DNA of 64,000 nucleotides from Merluccius polli (GCA_030340625.1 JAOPHQ010004603.1:42501-106500); one strand, 5' to 3'. Counted from the first letter of the stretch, positions 1 through 17,469 are shown. Made by a program: numbers and translations. The notes: a model not told the origin generated them from the sequence alone.

Positions 1-3000
1 GTTTCTGTGGACAGCAATCAATCCCTGTTTTTATTTTTCTACAATGAGGGAAAAATGACCGCTTTTGTTTTCCCCCACTTCACTGACGCCGTTGACGTTG
101 GCCGTTAGCTATAGCCTACTTGTCTCACATTGTTTCATGCACTTCCCAGTCAGTGTCCACTGGGAACACTATACATTTAAAAAAGTATATCTTGTATAAT
201 ATAGACGTATTATCTCTAATTTGCCTTAATTCTAATCTAACAATATAGTTTATAATGAGATTCATATTATTGAAACAAACTATTTAAAAAAATATGTAGA
301 GCACTTGGTGTTTATTTAAGTTGTAAACCTATTGGATTGAACATTGAACAATGGTATTATTGCCGTGGATAAAACAGGGGCGAAGTTCCCGGGGGGGACT
401 GGGGGATGTGTGCCCCCCCCCCCCCCCCCCCCCCCAATATTTCAGCATAGCGTCCAGCGATTTGACTTTGCGGATGAAGTGAGCGCATTCACCAACTGGC
501 TCAAAACAATGTAACGTTTAAGTGCATCTCTGGCTTAAGCTGTACTCCCAGACATTGTGAAATACATGGTTAGCCTAAAGTGAACATCGGGTTTATGTAA
601 TTGGAAGACCCCACACTCCCGAGCCGATCGGTCCCCCAATGAGTGACTCACTATTTTGCCCTTGGGATAAAATGTGGTTTTGTTTGTTAGTTTACAAGAG
701 GCATGCCGTTGTATTTGATGAGTCTGAATGCATTCTTAATATTTATTTCTCCAGTGAGTGTCCAATGTGTTCTGTATGGTTGATTTCAAGAGGATTATGT
801 ACTGCACACAGGACAACGGGAGACATAATATAAATAATCCTTATTGTGTAATCAGTCCAGTCTTCTGGGGGGAGGGAAAGATCAGTGCTCTGACTCTGAG
901 CTGTATTCCTGAAATGGTCAATTAGTTTTGTCTCCATGAAGCATAGATGTGTCTTTCATGTTGTTTTGTTTATTTGTTATCTTTTATTTTCCATTGACTG
1001 GTCAGTGGTGTGACTGAGTGAGTCAGCTTGTATTAATCAAAGTATTGTATTTTGTTTTATGAACATGAAATGTAACACCCAGTGTCTGGGCTCTTTGACC
1101 GAACAGATCTCCCCACTTGACCGTTTTAGTAAAGTATTACAGAAAGAAAGTACTAAATGATGAAATTCCTCCTGGTGTCTGGTGAATCACAAATCTGACA
1201 TAAACACAGGAGAGGTACATTTCTTTATACCGACGTTGTGACATATTGCTCAATTAAAAAAGATCCCATCAAGGTTTTCAATTCCAACAAACTGCAATCT
1301 GATGGTGCCTGCTGATGCCTGTGTTAGCTGTGATGACCTTAAAGAGTGTAGTGAACATTTACTGCACAAAGATATATGATGCATATAAATATGATGTGCA
1401 TTGTGCTTGGTTGGATTAGACACAGATCAGTACAAAACATCTAAACAGATCTGTACAAAATGATGTAATCCATTGCGGCTTTGCCCAGCATAGCAAGTCT
1501 ACGTATGCTAATTGAGCGGCTGTTTGTCCACAAATTATTAGACTTTTAAACCAAGAACACCCTAGCAACCACCTAGAACACCATAGAAACCACCCTAGCA
1601 ACCACCCAGAAGACCATAGCAACCACATAGAACACCATATAAATCACCTAGAACACCCTAGCAACCACACAGAATACCCTTGCAACCACCTGAAACACCA
1701 TAGAAAACCACATAGAACACCATAGAAACCACCCAGCACATCCTAGCAACCACCTAAAACACCCTAACCATATAGAACACCATGGCAAGAACCTAGAAGA
1801 CCCTAGCAACCACCCATTACACCCTAGCAACCTCCTGGACCACGCTAGCAACCACCCAGAACACTAGCAGCTGTTGAGAACACCCATGCAGCAGCAGCAA
1901 CACGTCAGCTTGTTTTTAATCTTTGCTCATAAGATGCAGCAAACGGCTGCCATTGAAGACACAAAGTAATGTCGTCAGAGTCCCCCACTGAGTCTCTTAA
2001 TATCAATGATCATGTTCCTGTAGTTGTGAAGAATCTAGAAGGTCTCTGGTTACAGCAAATCCTCTCTTTCTTTCTGTCTCTTTTTTTTGTGCTGGAGGTT
2101 CTTGCAGACGTCCTGTAAAGTTTGTGAATTTCAACCAGTTCTGCTTTTTTCTGAGGCAACAAGAAAGCAGTCCGTAATTTGTCTGTAGTAATAAGTGTGT
2201 CGTCATCGGTGACAGGAATATTCACTTGCTTGATACAGCGGAACACTGAGTAAAAAAAGTTACATTAGTGATAATGGATGTGGATACTAAACCAAACATA
2301 CTCATACATTCACACAATGTTTGTCAAATCAAGTTAAAAAAACAAAGATGTTTGCTGTAATGGATGAGCACATTTAGTGAACACATGGACAGAAAGTCAA
2401 CTGACTTCTTTGTGCTGTAAAAGAGAGCGACGTGCAAAGGATGATCTTAGTGTCAACTGCACGCCATTTCAAGTCACTGTCCCCCCCCTCCCTCTTGAAC
2501 ACAATGTCTGGCTTTTTAAAGAGTATACAGTTTATTTTCTTTCAGAATTGACCTTCCAAGAATATCAGAGCTCAATGATGTATCATTGAGCCCATTGTTT
2601 CCATTCCAGTTTGGCAATTTAGTTTTGTAATTGTTTTGTAACCCATCATCTGCAAGGCAGGTTGATTTGAAAATACCATTAAATGGGGTGTTTTAATCCA
2701 TTTAAACTCACTTTCCAGTTTCTCCAGATACTTTTGACTGGACCACAATATGGGCTCCAATCAAAAAATAAATAAATAAATACAATGAAGGAAATAATAC
2801 AACATAATACGTTACAAAATATGGGTTGTGACAAAACCCTTCCAAGTGTCATGACATTCATTTAAGGAATTTGCGCTTTAATATTCCAGAACATTTAACA
2901 AAAAGCATTTTGGGCTTTTTTCCATCAACTGAACAAAAAAATAAAAATTGCACCGAAATATTGACAAATGGATGCTTTATCATGGAGAAGGGTGGACAAC

Positions 3001-3390
3001 AAGGCAGCACAACTTAAAAAGGCAACAGTGATGTTGTAATGCTTGGGACTGGAGCACAGTGTAAATCAAGTTGAGCAGTCATGAGTCAATGCAGTTACTG
3101 TAGCCCAGCGACCATGACAACACTCACATGGTTTTCCTGTGTTGGTGAAAATGTGTGTTAGATGACTTTACATATGAAGGGGAGGTGAGACTCCCTAAAT
3201 GTATAATTTAATAATAAGCACAATATTCTTGGTATACCATGACACAGCAATTTGTCACTGTAAACTTAAGTCTCTCACACACCTACCTATCTCTCCCCAC
3301 AAGTCACTGCAGCTTATTCATTATTATTTTTTAAAACTCAGTGAACTTTTATTTATTAATGTCTCAACACCTTGACACACAAGGACCTAC
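1..3390. other. No recognisable gene; intergenic sequence
   Basis: No exon of a known family is seen on either strand. Open frames here are short (under 80 codons) and show no family signature. The stretch holds a poly-C run (about 413-435), a minisatellite at 1556-1870 and AT-rich sequence. The gene to the left of rab24 is therefore outside the window or unrecognised. Confidence 0.6.
1556..1870. repeat. Minisatellite, unit about 20-21 bp (CCTAGCAACCACCYAGAACA-like)
   Basis: Imperfect tandem copies built from CTAGCAACCAC and AGAACACCAT blocks run without interruption. Similar CCTAGCAACC arrays are frequent in fish genomes. Open frames on the minus strand across it are low-complexity products of the repeat. 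Confidence 0.85.
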
Positions 3391-3877
3391 CAAACATTGT
3401 ATTTGTTTGTGTTTTTTTAAATTAATTAAAATAGTGGCTTCAAAAGTGTACAGTGGGTCAGGTTTCAATGAGTCCACCTTGGCTTTTCCATCATAAAATA
3501 TGGCGTACTTCTTGATGTAAACACACACAAAGAAAAACAAACCCTAACATCATGAACAGGAGGAAAACAGCCCCTCCACCGCACTTGAGTTCATAGGTTT
3601 CCAAAAACCAAAACACCAGCAAGTCTTTAAATAAAAGTGAGAACAAAGTGAAATGAGGCCCTGGGATCAGTCTGCCATCTTCAATCGCGTCTCCCAAGAA
3701 GCCTCTTCACTCAAGTCAAACCACCAACGAGATTCAACAAATGATGAGCAAAAGAACAGCAAAGCCTGGTTGTCCTTCCTTCCCTTTTCCTCTCCTTAGT
3801 GGTGGTGATTCCAGCATCTTGGCTCAGTCTTGAAACTCCTTTGAGTGCATCCCGCTGCGACCCCTCGTCCATTACAG
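3345..3877 (-). other. rab24: Probable rab24 3' UTR
   Basis: This lies directly downstream of the rab24 stop on the minus strand. On that strand AATAAATAAA-type poly(A) signals occur near 3345-3358, which would give a 3' UTR of about 520 nt. The end point is inferred only from this signal. Confidence 0.45.
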
Positions 3878-8685
<4,808 letters not shown>

Positions 8686-8756
8686 ACTGGTCTGGACGGA
8701 CCGGGCCCGCAGGGAGGAGCAGAACCAGTTAGCCGAGGGGTGGGTTCCTCAATGCG

Positions 8757-8812
<56 letters not shown>

Positions 8813-9430
8813 TCCAATGTGAGGGGAAATCGACTGATTAGTATTTAAATGAATCGTGTCATGTGGACCAGATCTAGGTCTAACACGGAAACCTAGCAAA
8901 GGATGTCACATTATTACTGCAAGGAAACTTACCTGAATCAAAGCGATCGGATCTCAAACAGCACCCAATGCCTATCGAGTCGGTAGCAGACAAGTATGTC
9001 CAATCGGTAACAAGTGACTATGATCAATAGTTTCCAGCTACCTTAGTGGGTTTAAAGCGAAGGTGACAGGCAGAGCCAGTGTCATCTCTGCTCTGGGTGG
9101 AGGATGTGTCGGCAAGCTAGCCCGGACTGATGCCACCGTTGCGCAACGTCTGAAATAAACAAAACAAGTTTCAATGTCCTCGACGAATTTACAACAAATC
9201 ACAGCTCCGTCAATACCTTTACATATAAATGACGCCGTACATTTACGTGCCGTCTAACTATAAGGTAAAAGGGGACATCGATACGTTGATTTACCAAACA
9301 ATGTTAAAGTTACCTTTCCAGAACGAACTACTCGGGAGCGTTGGGTTGGGCGGAACTAAGCATCTCTGCGCCGCGGTTTCCATAAAGAGGACGGGCCACG
9401 TTACGCGACACACAGGATGTGATGATGACC
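8686..9430 (-). other. rab24: Candidate rab24 5' UTR exons and first introns
   Basis: On the minus strand a consensus donor (CAG|GTAAGT) lies at 8931-8932 and an acceptor (TTTATTTCAG) at 9150-9152. This brackets a probable non-coding exon of 217 nt (8933-9149). A further donor (AAG|GTAACT) at about 9312-9313 could end exon 1. The coding exon would be entered near 8689-8700, after a (GT)n tract at 8758-8811. No transcript evidence is available, so the exon set is inferred from splice signals. Confidence 0.4.
8758..8811. repeat. (GT)n microsatellite
   Basis: A perfect dinucleotide tract of about 54 bp just upstream (minus-strand sense) of the rab24 start codon, probably in the intron between 5' UTR and coding exon. 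Confidence 0.95.
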
Positions 9431-9829
9431 GCACGCAGTGACGTCATTCAAAAATATTGCGTTTAGGCTACGTCTATGTTTAGACTACTTAAAAAACACG
9501 ACTTGAGCAATGCATTAAAAGCTGTAATTCATTTTTGGAAAATAGTGTTGTTGTTTTTTTGGGTTGTAATAAATAGCGTCATTCGCGCAGCGCTGATACA
9601 TCTATAATTAAATGTGGCGCCAATATATAAATATATATGTATATATATTCGGGTTTTAATAGCATTTCAATAATGTATGTGTATTTTTCCATAATATAAT
9701 GGTGTAAATAATCGCAGTGATGTGATTGGTGGAGCCAGGGGCCAATGTCCGGGTGATGTGCGTGACTTCTGTCGTGTGTCGTCCCGTTCAGTGGAGTCCG
9801 CCCCCCAGCAGCAGCAGCACACTAACAAC
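9314..9829. promoter_or_regulatory. Divergent promoter region between rab24 and pgrmc1
   Basis: This is the gap between the two head-to-head genes. A perfect palindromic CRE (TGACGTCA) lies at 9439-9446 beside CpG-containing sequence (GCGCCGCGG near 9369). The 9600-9720 part is AT-rich with TATATA runs. The sequence just before the pgrmc1 start is a CAGCAGCAGCAGCAC 5' UTR. Transcription start sites are not defined by the sequence. Confidence 0.5.
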
Positions 9830-11460
9830 ATGGAGGACGACGCTGGGAGCCAGCAGACTTCTCCCGGGATCCTGCAGGAGATCTTCACGTCCCCGCTGAA
9901 CCTGTGTCTGCTGGGCCTCTGCCTCTTCCTGCTCTACAAGATCTTCAGGGGCGACCCGCCGCCGGACCTGGGCGAGATGGACCCGCCGCTGGCCCGGCTC
10001 CAGAGGAGGGACTTCACGCTGTCCGACCTGCAGCCGTACGACGGGCTGCGGGACCCGAGGATCCTCATGGCCGTCAACGGAAAGGTCTTCGATGTGACCC
10101 GCGGGAAGAAGTTCTACGGGCCGGGTGAGCGGAACCAGCAGAACCAGGAGAACCCGTAGAACCAGGAGAACCAGTAGAACTAGCAGAACCAGCGGAACCA
10201 GTAGAACTAGCAAAACCAGCAGAACCCGTAGAACCAGGAGAACCAGCGGTACCAGTAGAACTATCAGAACCAGCGGAACTAGCAGAACCCGCACTGAACC
10301 GCGTCGCCTTTTCTACGTGTAAAAGCTGCATGCTCGTCAACGCAACTTTGCATCATCATATTTAGCACTTATTTCAACACATGGGTGTTGTTTCTCCAGG
10401 TGGGCCTCGAGGAATTAGACACCTGGCCACGGATTGATTGGTAGCAGATTCGTATGAGGGTTAAATTGCATTAATTCAAAGTGTTGTGGAAGTTTTGCCC
10501 CCCCCCCCCCCCCCCCCCCCCCGTCCTGTCCAGTTTATGGTTCAGTCCGAAGTGGTTTCACAACGCTGTCTATCTACACTATCTATCTAACCCAGTTAGA
10601 TAAATAGATTTAACTGATCTATCCCAGTTCCCAGTTAATGGTTACTGGAATGGGAACTGGATGTGGTTGTGTGCCTAGACATGGTTGAATGCAAAATACC
10701 ACCATAGTGTTGTAGAGTCCGAGTCTGAAACTGGAAAGTTGTGCATGTACTGCAGTAACTTGCCTTGACCCAAATGCCTTGGTTCTTATGAAGCAAAACT
10801 AAAGATTAGAAACGCACCCTCATGCAACGGTGCATGAGGTTCTGTAGGGGTGCTTTTTTATTTTAGTCTGATTTTTTCACACTACATTTTTTAAGGTAAA
10901 AGTTACACGTTTGTTCTCCAACACTTGTTTGTAGGTCTGTAGTCCAGAGTCCAGTTCGTGTTTTCAGAACAAGAAGTGTTGTTGGGGGGTGGTGGTAACA
11001 TCTGTTATGTTATGGATCACATGTTTGTATTTTTATTAACCAGCGACACAATTGTTGTAGTTGATATTGTTGGTCAGATGCATTTCATCCCCTCAGCCTT
11101 CTCTCCATAGTGATGTCCTCCTGTCAGTATTGAATGGTTTGCTCCAGGCCTGATCCTTGCTGTGCTGACGTCTGTGTGTTGTCCCTGTGTGACGTGCAGA
11201 GGGGCCCTACGGTGTGTTCGCCGGCCGGGACGCGTCCAGGGGTCTGGCCACGTTCTGTCTGGACAAGGAGGCGCTGAAAGACGAACACGATGATCTGTCA
11301 GACCTCAACTCTATGCAGCAGGAGAGCCTCAGCGAGTGGGAGACGCAATTCACCCGTAAGTTAAGAACAACGAATAGTAGCTGCTTGGTCAAACAAGTAG
11401 GGCTTTTATGGCTCATGCTCATGAACCATTTTCAAAAACAACTTCTTGGACTAAAATTGT

Positions 11461-11494
<34 letters not shown>

Positions 11495-11768
11495 CTCTTG
11501 CATACAATGATTGGCGGTGGCTGAAAAGTCCTCGACTTTGTCAAACTTGGAAGTCGGCTCGGAACCGGCGTTCCTAAATGTACCTCTTGGTTTTTCTGCT
11601 GTAGTCTTCTCCATACATTCTGAGAGTTCAATGTTTTTTTTGGTTGCCCACACTTCTCCTTCTACCCCGACAGAGAAGTACGACTACGTTGGCAAACTCC
11701 TGAAACCCGGCGATGAACCCACAGAGTACACCGACGACGAAGAAGCGAAAGACAAAAAAACAGACTAG
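9830..11768 (+). CDS. pgrmc1: Progesterone receptor membrane component 1
   Basis: PGRMC1 is a single-pass ER/membrane protein with a cytochrome-b5-like haem-binding domain; it supports P450 activity and binds steroids indirectly. Three exons: 9830-10124, 11200-11355, 11674-11768, GT-AG and in phase, 546 nt, 181 aa (human 195 aa). The N-terminal ILQEIFTSPLNL precedes a membrane segment at about residues 23-39. The b5-like domain runs from about residue 60 (RRDFTLSDLQPYDG) to 160. KKFYGPEGPYGVFAGRDASR holds the Tyr residues (96 and 102) equivalent to human Tyr107 and Tyr113, the latter being the haem ligand. The acidic tail EPTEYTDDEEAKD is a PGRMC feature. The KYDYVGKLLKPG stretch also resembles PGRMC2, but the N-terminal segment and the Xq-type neighbours point to PGRMC1. 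The first intron opens with a minisatellite touching the donor site. Confidence 0.93.
10128..10300. repeat. Minisatellite of AGAACCAGN-type 9-bp units at the start of pgrmc1 intron 1
   Basis: About 18 imperfect copies of a nonamer (GAACCAGCA/GAACCAGGA/GAACTAGCA) begin within four bases of the splice donor at 10125. The period is a multiple of three, so all frames stay open across it and mimic a collagen-like protein on the minus strand. These frames are artefacts. Confidence 0.9.
10498..10522. repeat. Poly-C run
   Basis: A 25-base homopolymer in pgrmc1 intron 1. The exact length is unreliable in most assemblies. Confidence 0.85.
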
Positions 11769-13150
11769 AGGCTCTCAAGAGTCCCTATATGCCTTAACTC
11801 TCTCTGTGACTATTACAATAATGACTGCCTTTTGTTAGTCACTCATCCTCTCTCCTCCTATGTATCCTTTGTATCTGATCTGGATTTTAATATGTTTATG
11901 AACTGACTGTAAATGTTATTATCTGGGTTTTAGTCATTTTTGTTCCACATACCCCTTTTAAAAACAGCCCTACAGAGTTGTGGTTGCAGTGAAATAGTTG
12001 TAACAAACGGTGAATCCAACTGGGTTGTGGGGAGATAAAATATTGATCTCCAGTTAGTGGCTTCAACAACATATTGTAAGAGCCATTATACTGACTGACT
12101 CCATTTTAATGAGTTAAAGGACTATGGACTGTTCTATTGTCAAGTAGAAAAAAAGTCTATTGTCAAGTCTATACTGTAGACTATTGGTAGCATTGAGGAG
12201 CAGTTTGTGTTTAGTTTGACTAGACCTTGATTATAGCATATCGTCATAACCAAACACTATAATTCCGGCCTAGGGACCACCATTTTTGTGCCAGATGTCT
12301 GACATACCTGCCACATAACTATCATTGCATTAATTTCCATCCATCAAAAAAAGCAATTGCAAATGTCTGTTTTCAGCAATATAGTATATTATTAAGTTCT
12401 ATGTTCCAAAAACATATGTAAATACGGTTTTTAATGCCTGTTGGCCTTGAAGGGCTCAATACATGTGACCCGGTTTCAATGGTTAAACCACCTGTCTGGT
12501 GTTTAAGGTTTGCTAAAAACTGACAACAGCTGTTTTTGTAAGTTGAATAAGAAAAACCCTTTAGCACATTGAGTCCCTGCCTGATATAATCCATGCCCTT
12601 GCTCTAGAGATGGCACTAGATTGGTGTAAACATTCCTCTTCATTTCTTTCCCTCGTTGGAGCCGACTCAATTCATTTACCTCAGGAAGTTGGTCGTTGAT
12701 TGGCAGTATTTCATGTTAGTATCAGATTAGTCCAAATGTTCTTGTTAAAAAAAGAATCTCAAACAGTGGCTTGAATTTGAATGTTTAGGTAAATGGATTG
12801 TCCCCAGGCTTTATCTTTTATGACCAGCAGAGGACTTTGATCTTATACTGGTCTACAAGTTATAGTAGTATTGCAGTCAAATATATCCACATGTGTTTTG
12901 TTTTTGTATTATCATATACTTTTCATGTGTGTTTTTGTTAAAGGCTCATGCTATTTGTTTTCTTTAAGGCTAATGATCGTATATTGACCGGACAACTGGT
13001 TTTTATTAAAGCTGTTCATGGTTATCGCTGGACTCTTTTAGAGAAACTAGCTCTGGAACTGTAAAGACTTCTAATACTCAATAGTCGCATCTTGTTTTTC
13101 AAACCGCTGGATAAGTCAGCAAAATGTGAAATAAAGTTTGTAGAAAAAAA
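11769..13150 (+). other. pgrmc1: pgrmc1 3' UTR
   Basis: AT-rich sequence follows the stop codon with no further open frame of note. Candidate poly(A) signals are ATTAAA near 13005 and AATAAA near 13131. The second, followed by a T/G-rich stretch, would give a 3' UTR of about 1.4 kb, similar to mammalian PGRMC1. The end is inferred. Confidence 0.55.
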
Positions 13151-14208
13151 GACGATTTGTTGCACAGGTTTAATACCCACATTTCAATAACCACATTGTC
13201 CTATTAGGACAGTTGCAAAATGGGTTGTCTGATTTGTCTAATGAAAGTACCCTCCTGAAATATGAAAATAGAATAGTTATATTAAAGAAGGTTCATACAC
13301 TTTGATTTCAAGATGACAGTAGGGTCCTTCACCTCAGATGTAGGCCTACTTTTATTTTTTCCCCCTTTTTTTGTTTTTTTGTTTTTAAGGAGCGAGGGGC
13401 GGAAGTTGGCTCCAGGAAGGAATTCAGACCATGCCCACTCCCTATGTACTGCAATACATGTCCTTTATATGAACTAAAATAACCAACCTAATTCACATTC
13501 ATTTTTTGATACATTTATTCATGAACTATCATGCAGTATGTCAATACAGTTTTGGCAACTTATCATAAAAAACTTGATTATGGGAAATAATGATAACATG
13601 ATGTCGTTATTAACCTATGCAAATTATGTTTTGTTAGGTATATAGCCTATAGCTATTGAATTGCAGATTATGTTTATTGAAAAGACTGCAATGGTACATT
13701 CATATACATAATAGCAGGTTGTGTGTCCAGCCACCAGTTTTGATAGCCAGGACAAACTGTTCCAGTGGAGCAGGACACAGTTTACAGTGTGTTGACAGGA
13801 CCCTGAGGTACTTCAGTAAATACGGATCTTACTGTTTGGCTTTGGTTTAGAGACCTCTCGTGGCCGTTTGGGGTATTTCCGTGCAAACGCCATGATAGGA
13901 CCATAGACAATATAGACCTAGTATACAAGTATAAAATATTGGCTATATCAATATGTCTAGAAACTCTTCAGATCTGTAGCATACATTACTCTTTATAATT
14001 CACAAAGCATATTATATATGTCGTGTGTGTATATCGCTTCCTCACGTGTTTTAAACCAAAGTTTTTCAATTAGTTAAACTGATTATTATTTGTTATTATC
14101 ATTTGGACAATAAGGAAGTTCAAACGAACTCACAACTGTACTATACTAGCGTCATCGGTTGAGATTATTAATAAATGAGTATCAACATAATGGACCACCG
14201 CAAAAGTA
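13151..14208. other. Intergenic, nothing recognised
   Basis: AT-rich sequence between the pgrmc1 3' end and the tRNA. No exon or repeat family was identified in it. Confidence 0.5.
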
Positions 14209-14319
14209 TGTCAGAAGTGGGATTTGAACCCACGCCTCCATTCGGAGACCAGAAATCCCGGCTCTGCGGAAGGAGATTATCCTTGAGTCTGGCGCCTTAG
14301 ACCACTCGGCCATCCTGAC
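14209..14319 (-). tRNA. tRNA-Leu (anticodon CAA), intron-containing
   Basis: The minus strand begins GTCAGGATGGCCGAGTGG (A box TGGCCGAGTGG) and ends TTCTGACA, giving a paired acceptor stem and discriminator A. The B box GGTTCAAATCC is present. The CCAGACTCAAG anticodon arm places CAA at 14283-14285. Joining to TTCTGG (14249-14254) requires removal of a 27-nt intron at 14255-14281, just 3' of position 37, where vertebrate tRNA-Leu(CAA) genes carry introns. The mature length would be 84 nt with the long variable arm of type II tRNAs. A TTTT run downstream can terminate RNA polymerase III. It appears intact. Confidence 0.95.
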
Positions 14320-14519
14320 ATCACAACAGACGCCATTCAAAAAATAGTATAAGTCGATAACATAAAGAACGACAAGATAACTACTTAACGAAAAAACATG
14401 ACATGTTTTTATTCCTATTTCACTCTGTATGCCAGTTTTTTTAATGAAATACCGAGCTAGTGTAAACAGGCCATATAAACGTTCTTTTTTTTTTTTACAC
14501 GTCGTAAACTGCAGTTGAA

Positions 14520-14609
14520 ATGGGTCTGCCCCAGTACCCGTAGTTTCCGGTAAGTGTACGTGCAGCAGCCATATTGAAGTCCATTCTTCAAGGGTACCTT
14601 GTTGCCATC
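14520..14609 (+). promoter_or_regulatory. cox7b: cox7b proximal promoter / 5' UTR with ETS- and YY1-like sites
   Basis: An ETS-type core (ACCGGAA on the minus strand, about 14544-14550) and a GCAGCCATATTG YY1-type site (about 14564-14575) lie within 70 bp of the start codon. ETS (GABP/NRF-2) and YY1 sites are usual in nuclear genes for respiratory-chain subunits. No TATA box is seen. Confidence 0.45.
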
Positions 14610-16352
14610 ATGTTTCGTTTTGCTAAAGCTGCAGTGAATGTCACCGGTAAGATACAAAGTTATTAATTCGTTTCTTATTTACCTGTTTGACCTGACATTG
14701 TAATATATTTACAGCTTGGCTGAACGTTTCAAATGTTGACTGTACGACCCACTGGAGTAAATGTGACCGCCGCTGCTAGCTTCCCAGTACAATGTCCTCA
14801 CCTAGAACAATATCCCTTTTAAACGTTATTCTGTGTTAAAACGGGAATTAGTTATTATATTAACTCAAGAGGACTTCAGTGTCTTAATTTTTTTATTTGT
14901 TTTATTTGTGTATTTAATTAAACGGCACCATATTAATTCCGGTACTGTTCAGTTTCTGTCTACGGTTTGTCCTCAAACAAACCTTGCCTAAAAAGGCAGA
15001 GCATCAACCCTCAGCAGCGCCTTCCCCGTAGACATGCCGTATATATGCTTAATGCTTCATTCTGCATCTGGCATTTACTGTGAGTGGAGTTGGGATTATG
15101 CAGGTCCGATGATGGGTCTATCATGCCCATTTCTTGTTTTTCTCCCCGTGTTTGGCCGCATTATTTAGCATTTTGGTCTCGTCTGTTTTCGGTTAAATCT
15201 ATAACACATTCTGGTTGATTTCATATGTTCGATGATTGAGATAATAATCAGACACAATCATTTTATGTTTAATATTTAATTTCAATGGTATTTCCTCGAG
15301 GCATGTTTGACAGTCGATTGGTTTGGATGATAGATGGGTGGTTGTTTTGTACTAATGATGAGTTAACCTTCTTGACACAGGAAATAACGCTTGTCTCCAT
15401 AAGTAAAGGTGACATTGTTAACCCTATGGTTACAAGGAATAGTTTTAGGCCTAAATACCAGATTATGTTCACTGCAACCAAATACTGGCCCCGTTTAGCT
15501 ATCCACACCAGAAATACGATTTTATAATATATCCATCTAACAGGATGTTTTATATACTTCTATATACTTTATGATTCCAGGTGTAGGACAATGGTGCAGT
15601 CTGGTTTCTGTTTACACTTGATGACATTTCAGAATTGAAGCACCACAGCATCACATTAGCATCAACTAACATGGTCTTGTAGAATGATAAAACCGAAAGA
15701 ATGTGGCTAACCAAAATGGCTGCTGTGTGGTCTCTCCAGGTGTGGCCGCTCGCCAGGTGAGGAATGGCTCCACGGCGCCACAGGACTTCCACGCCAAATA
15801 CGGCAATGGCCTCCTCGTTGGGAGCATCGGCTTCTGCACCGCTGTGTGGGCATTCGTGAGTCGTGTTCTATAAATCACGTTGGTGTTGTGGGAGGTCATC
15901 CTTTACTGGAAATGTCCCCTGGCCTTAGCAATTTGTGTGCATATGGGAAACGGTGTACGCTTTAGTAGGCATTATCTTGCCTTATTAACCCATTCATGGT
16001 GAAAATGTGTGCAAAACACTCATAGGACTGGTAGGCAGGCAGGCAGGCATTGGTCATCGTTGTACACTTAACTATAGCTCAAATCGATTATAAGGTTAAT
16101 ATATTTGTGCATTGAAAAACAATGCTCTGTGTTTGACTGTAGTTTTAAAAGTTCTAAAGAAGTCAATCTGCACCTCATTTGAGTCTATCCGCATGGTGTC
16201 AGTAATGTTATGGCAGTCATATCAAACATCAATATGTACTTTGTAAATTGTACATTTACTCTTTCCAGGTTATCACTCAGACCGGCATCACCTGGAACCT
16301 GTCTCCAGTCGGCAAGCTGACACCCAAGGCATGGCGGGAAAAAGAGGAATAA
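14610..16352 (+). CDS. cox7b: Cytochrome c oxidase subunit 7B
   Basis: A small nuclear-encoded accessory subunit of complex IV in the inner mitochondrial membrane. Three exons: 14610-14646, 15740-15855, 16269-16352, all GT-AG and in phase, 237 nt, 78 aa (human precursor 80 aa). The N-terminus MFRFAKAAVNVTG is an Arg/Lys-containing, acid-free mitochondrial presequence. The mature part has DFHAKYGNGLLVGSIGF, one membrane span at about residues 35-54, and the conserved tail ITWNLSPVGKLTPKAWR, which matches human IEWNLSPVGRVTPKEWR. An ATTAAA poly(A) signal follows near 16469, so the 3' UTR is short. The gene looks intact. Confidence 0.95.
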
Positions 16353-16489
16353 AGTTCACCCCTTGACGACCACAACGTCCTGATCCCTCCTCGAGGATGA
16401 CCCTTATAAACATTCTGGTTGTACAGATGATTATCTATGTGGCTGTTCTGGCATATTGACCTGTAGGAAATTAAAGCCCAATTCAACAA

Positions 16490-17469
16490 ATGTGGTTTTT
16501 TGTTTAGTTTTTCCTTTGCCTCTGAACAGAATTTCTGACCTTATTTATGTGGGTGGTGAGGTAGAGGCTATAGGTATCAAATCAGCACTTCATGGCTTGG
16601 TGCATTAGCAATCATTACACAATGTGTCCACATAATTCTGTTTTTGATCAGCTGCCACACTTTATGGAGAAATCTGTTGTGATGCGATAAACCTTTATCA
16701 TGTTTATATATCTACTTTGAGAGACTTCACAACACAAAATTGATACAATTCTGATTTAATGAACAGATAAGTGACATGACATTTCTAAAGGGGCAAGGAC
16801 CAGCCGCGGGGTGGAGCAGTGAGCTTGCATGTCTGCCTCCTGAGGCAGGGCGGCAGCCTCCCCATCCTGGTAGAGGTGGTGGGTTATGAGCTGAAAGAAG
16901 CAGACGGGTGGGCACTAGGAAGATAATGACATGCAGTAAAGGATGGAGGATGGTGGAGGCCAGCACATTGTGTAAGGGATGCAGTCGGGCACCATCTTGA
17001 TGTGGTGTGAATGGAGCATTTCAAGTCTATGGACGACATTCCTTCAATATTACATTTAATGTTATTTTCCACATTGCACTGAGAACGTAGCCTATGTAGA
17101 ACACGTGTTGACATTGAACTGACTACTGAACAATTCCTGGTGAGCTGAGCTGGAACTTTTTAAATATTTTATTGAATGAAGGCCAAGTACAAAAATGAAA
17201 TACAATGGGAGCCCCATCCCTACCCGCACCCTCAATGAGAAACCACAACAGGGGAAAAAGTGTAAATTATTCCTAAATCCTCAAATCATGTTGATTTTAA
17301 CCCATGTGGTTCTGACTAGGTTAATTAGTGTAGAATTGGCGTTTCATTCTTGCTAAGTACTAGTATAGAGGTACGTTTATAGACATTTTCTTTGCATCGG
17401 AAGAAAATACCGCATTGTCATGGTGACGATGCGACATTATCAAACAGACGTTGGTTCCGAATCCGAGGG
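16490..17469. other. cox7b-pgk1 intergenic sequence
   Basis: No exon is recognised. A stretch around 16800-16900 (GTGGAGCAGTGAGC...CTCCTGAGGCAGG) faintly resembles fish tRNA-type SINE heads but is too degraded to call. Confidence 0.4.

Noticed and set aside
9788..10294. 168-codon minus-strand frame over pgrmc1 exon 1 and the minisatellite
   Set aside because: It is the antisense shadow of a GC-rich exon plus a repeat whose period is a multiple of three. The plus strand encodes conserved PGRMC1.
16795..16910. Possible SINE head (GTGGAGCAGTGAGC...CCTCCTGAGGCAGG)
   Set aside because: A and B boxes cannot be aligned convincingly, and there is no tail or target duplication.
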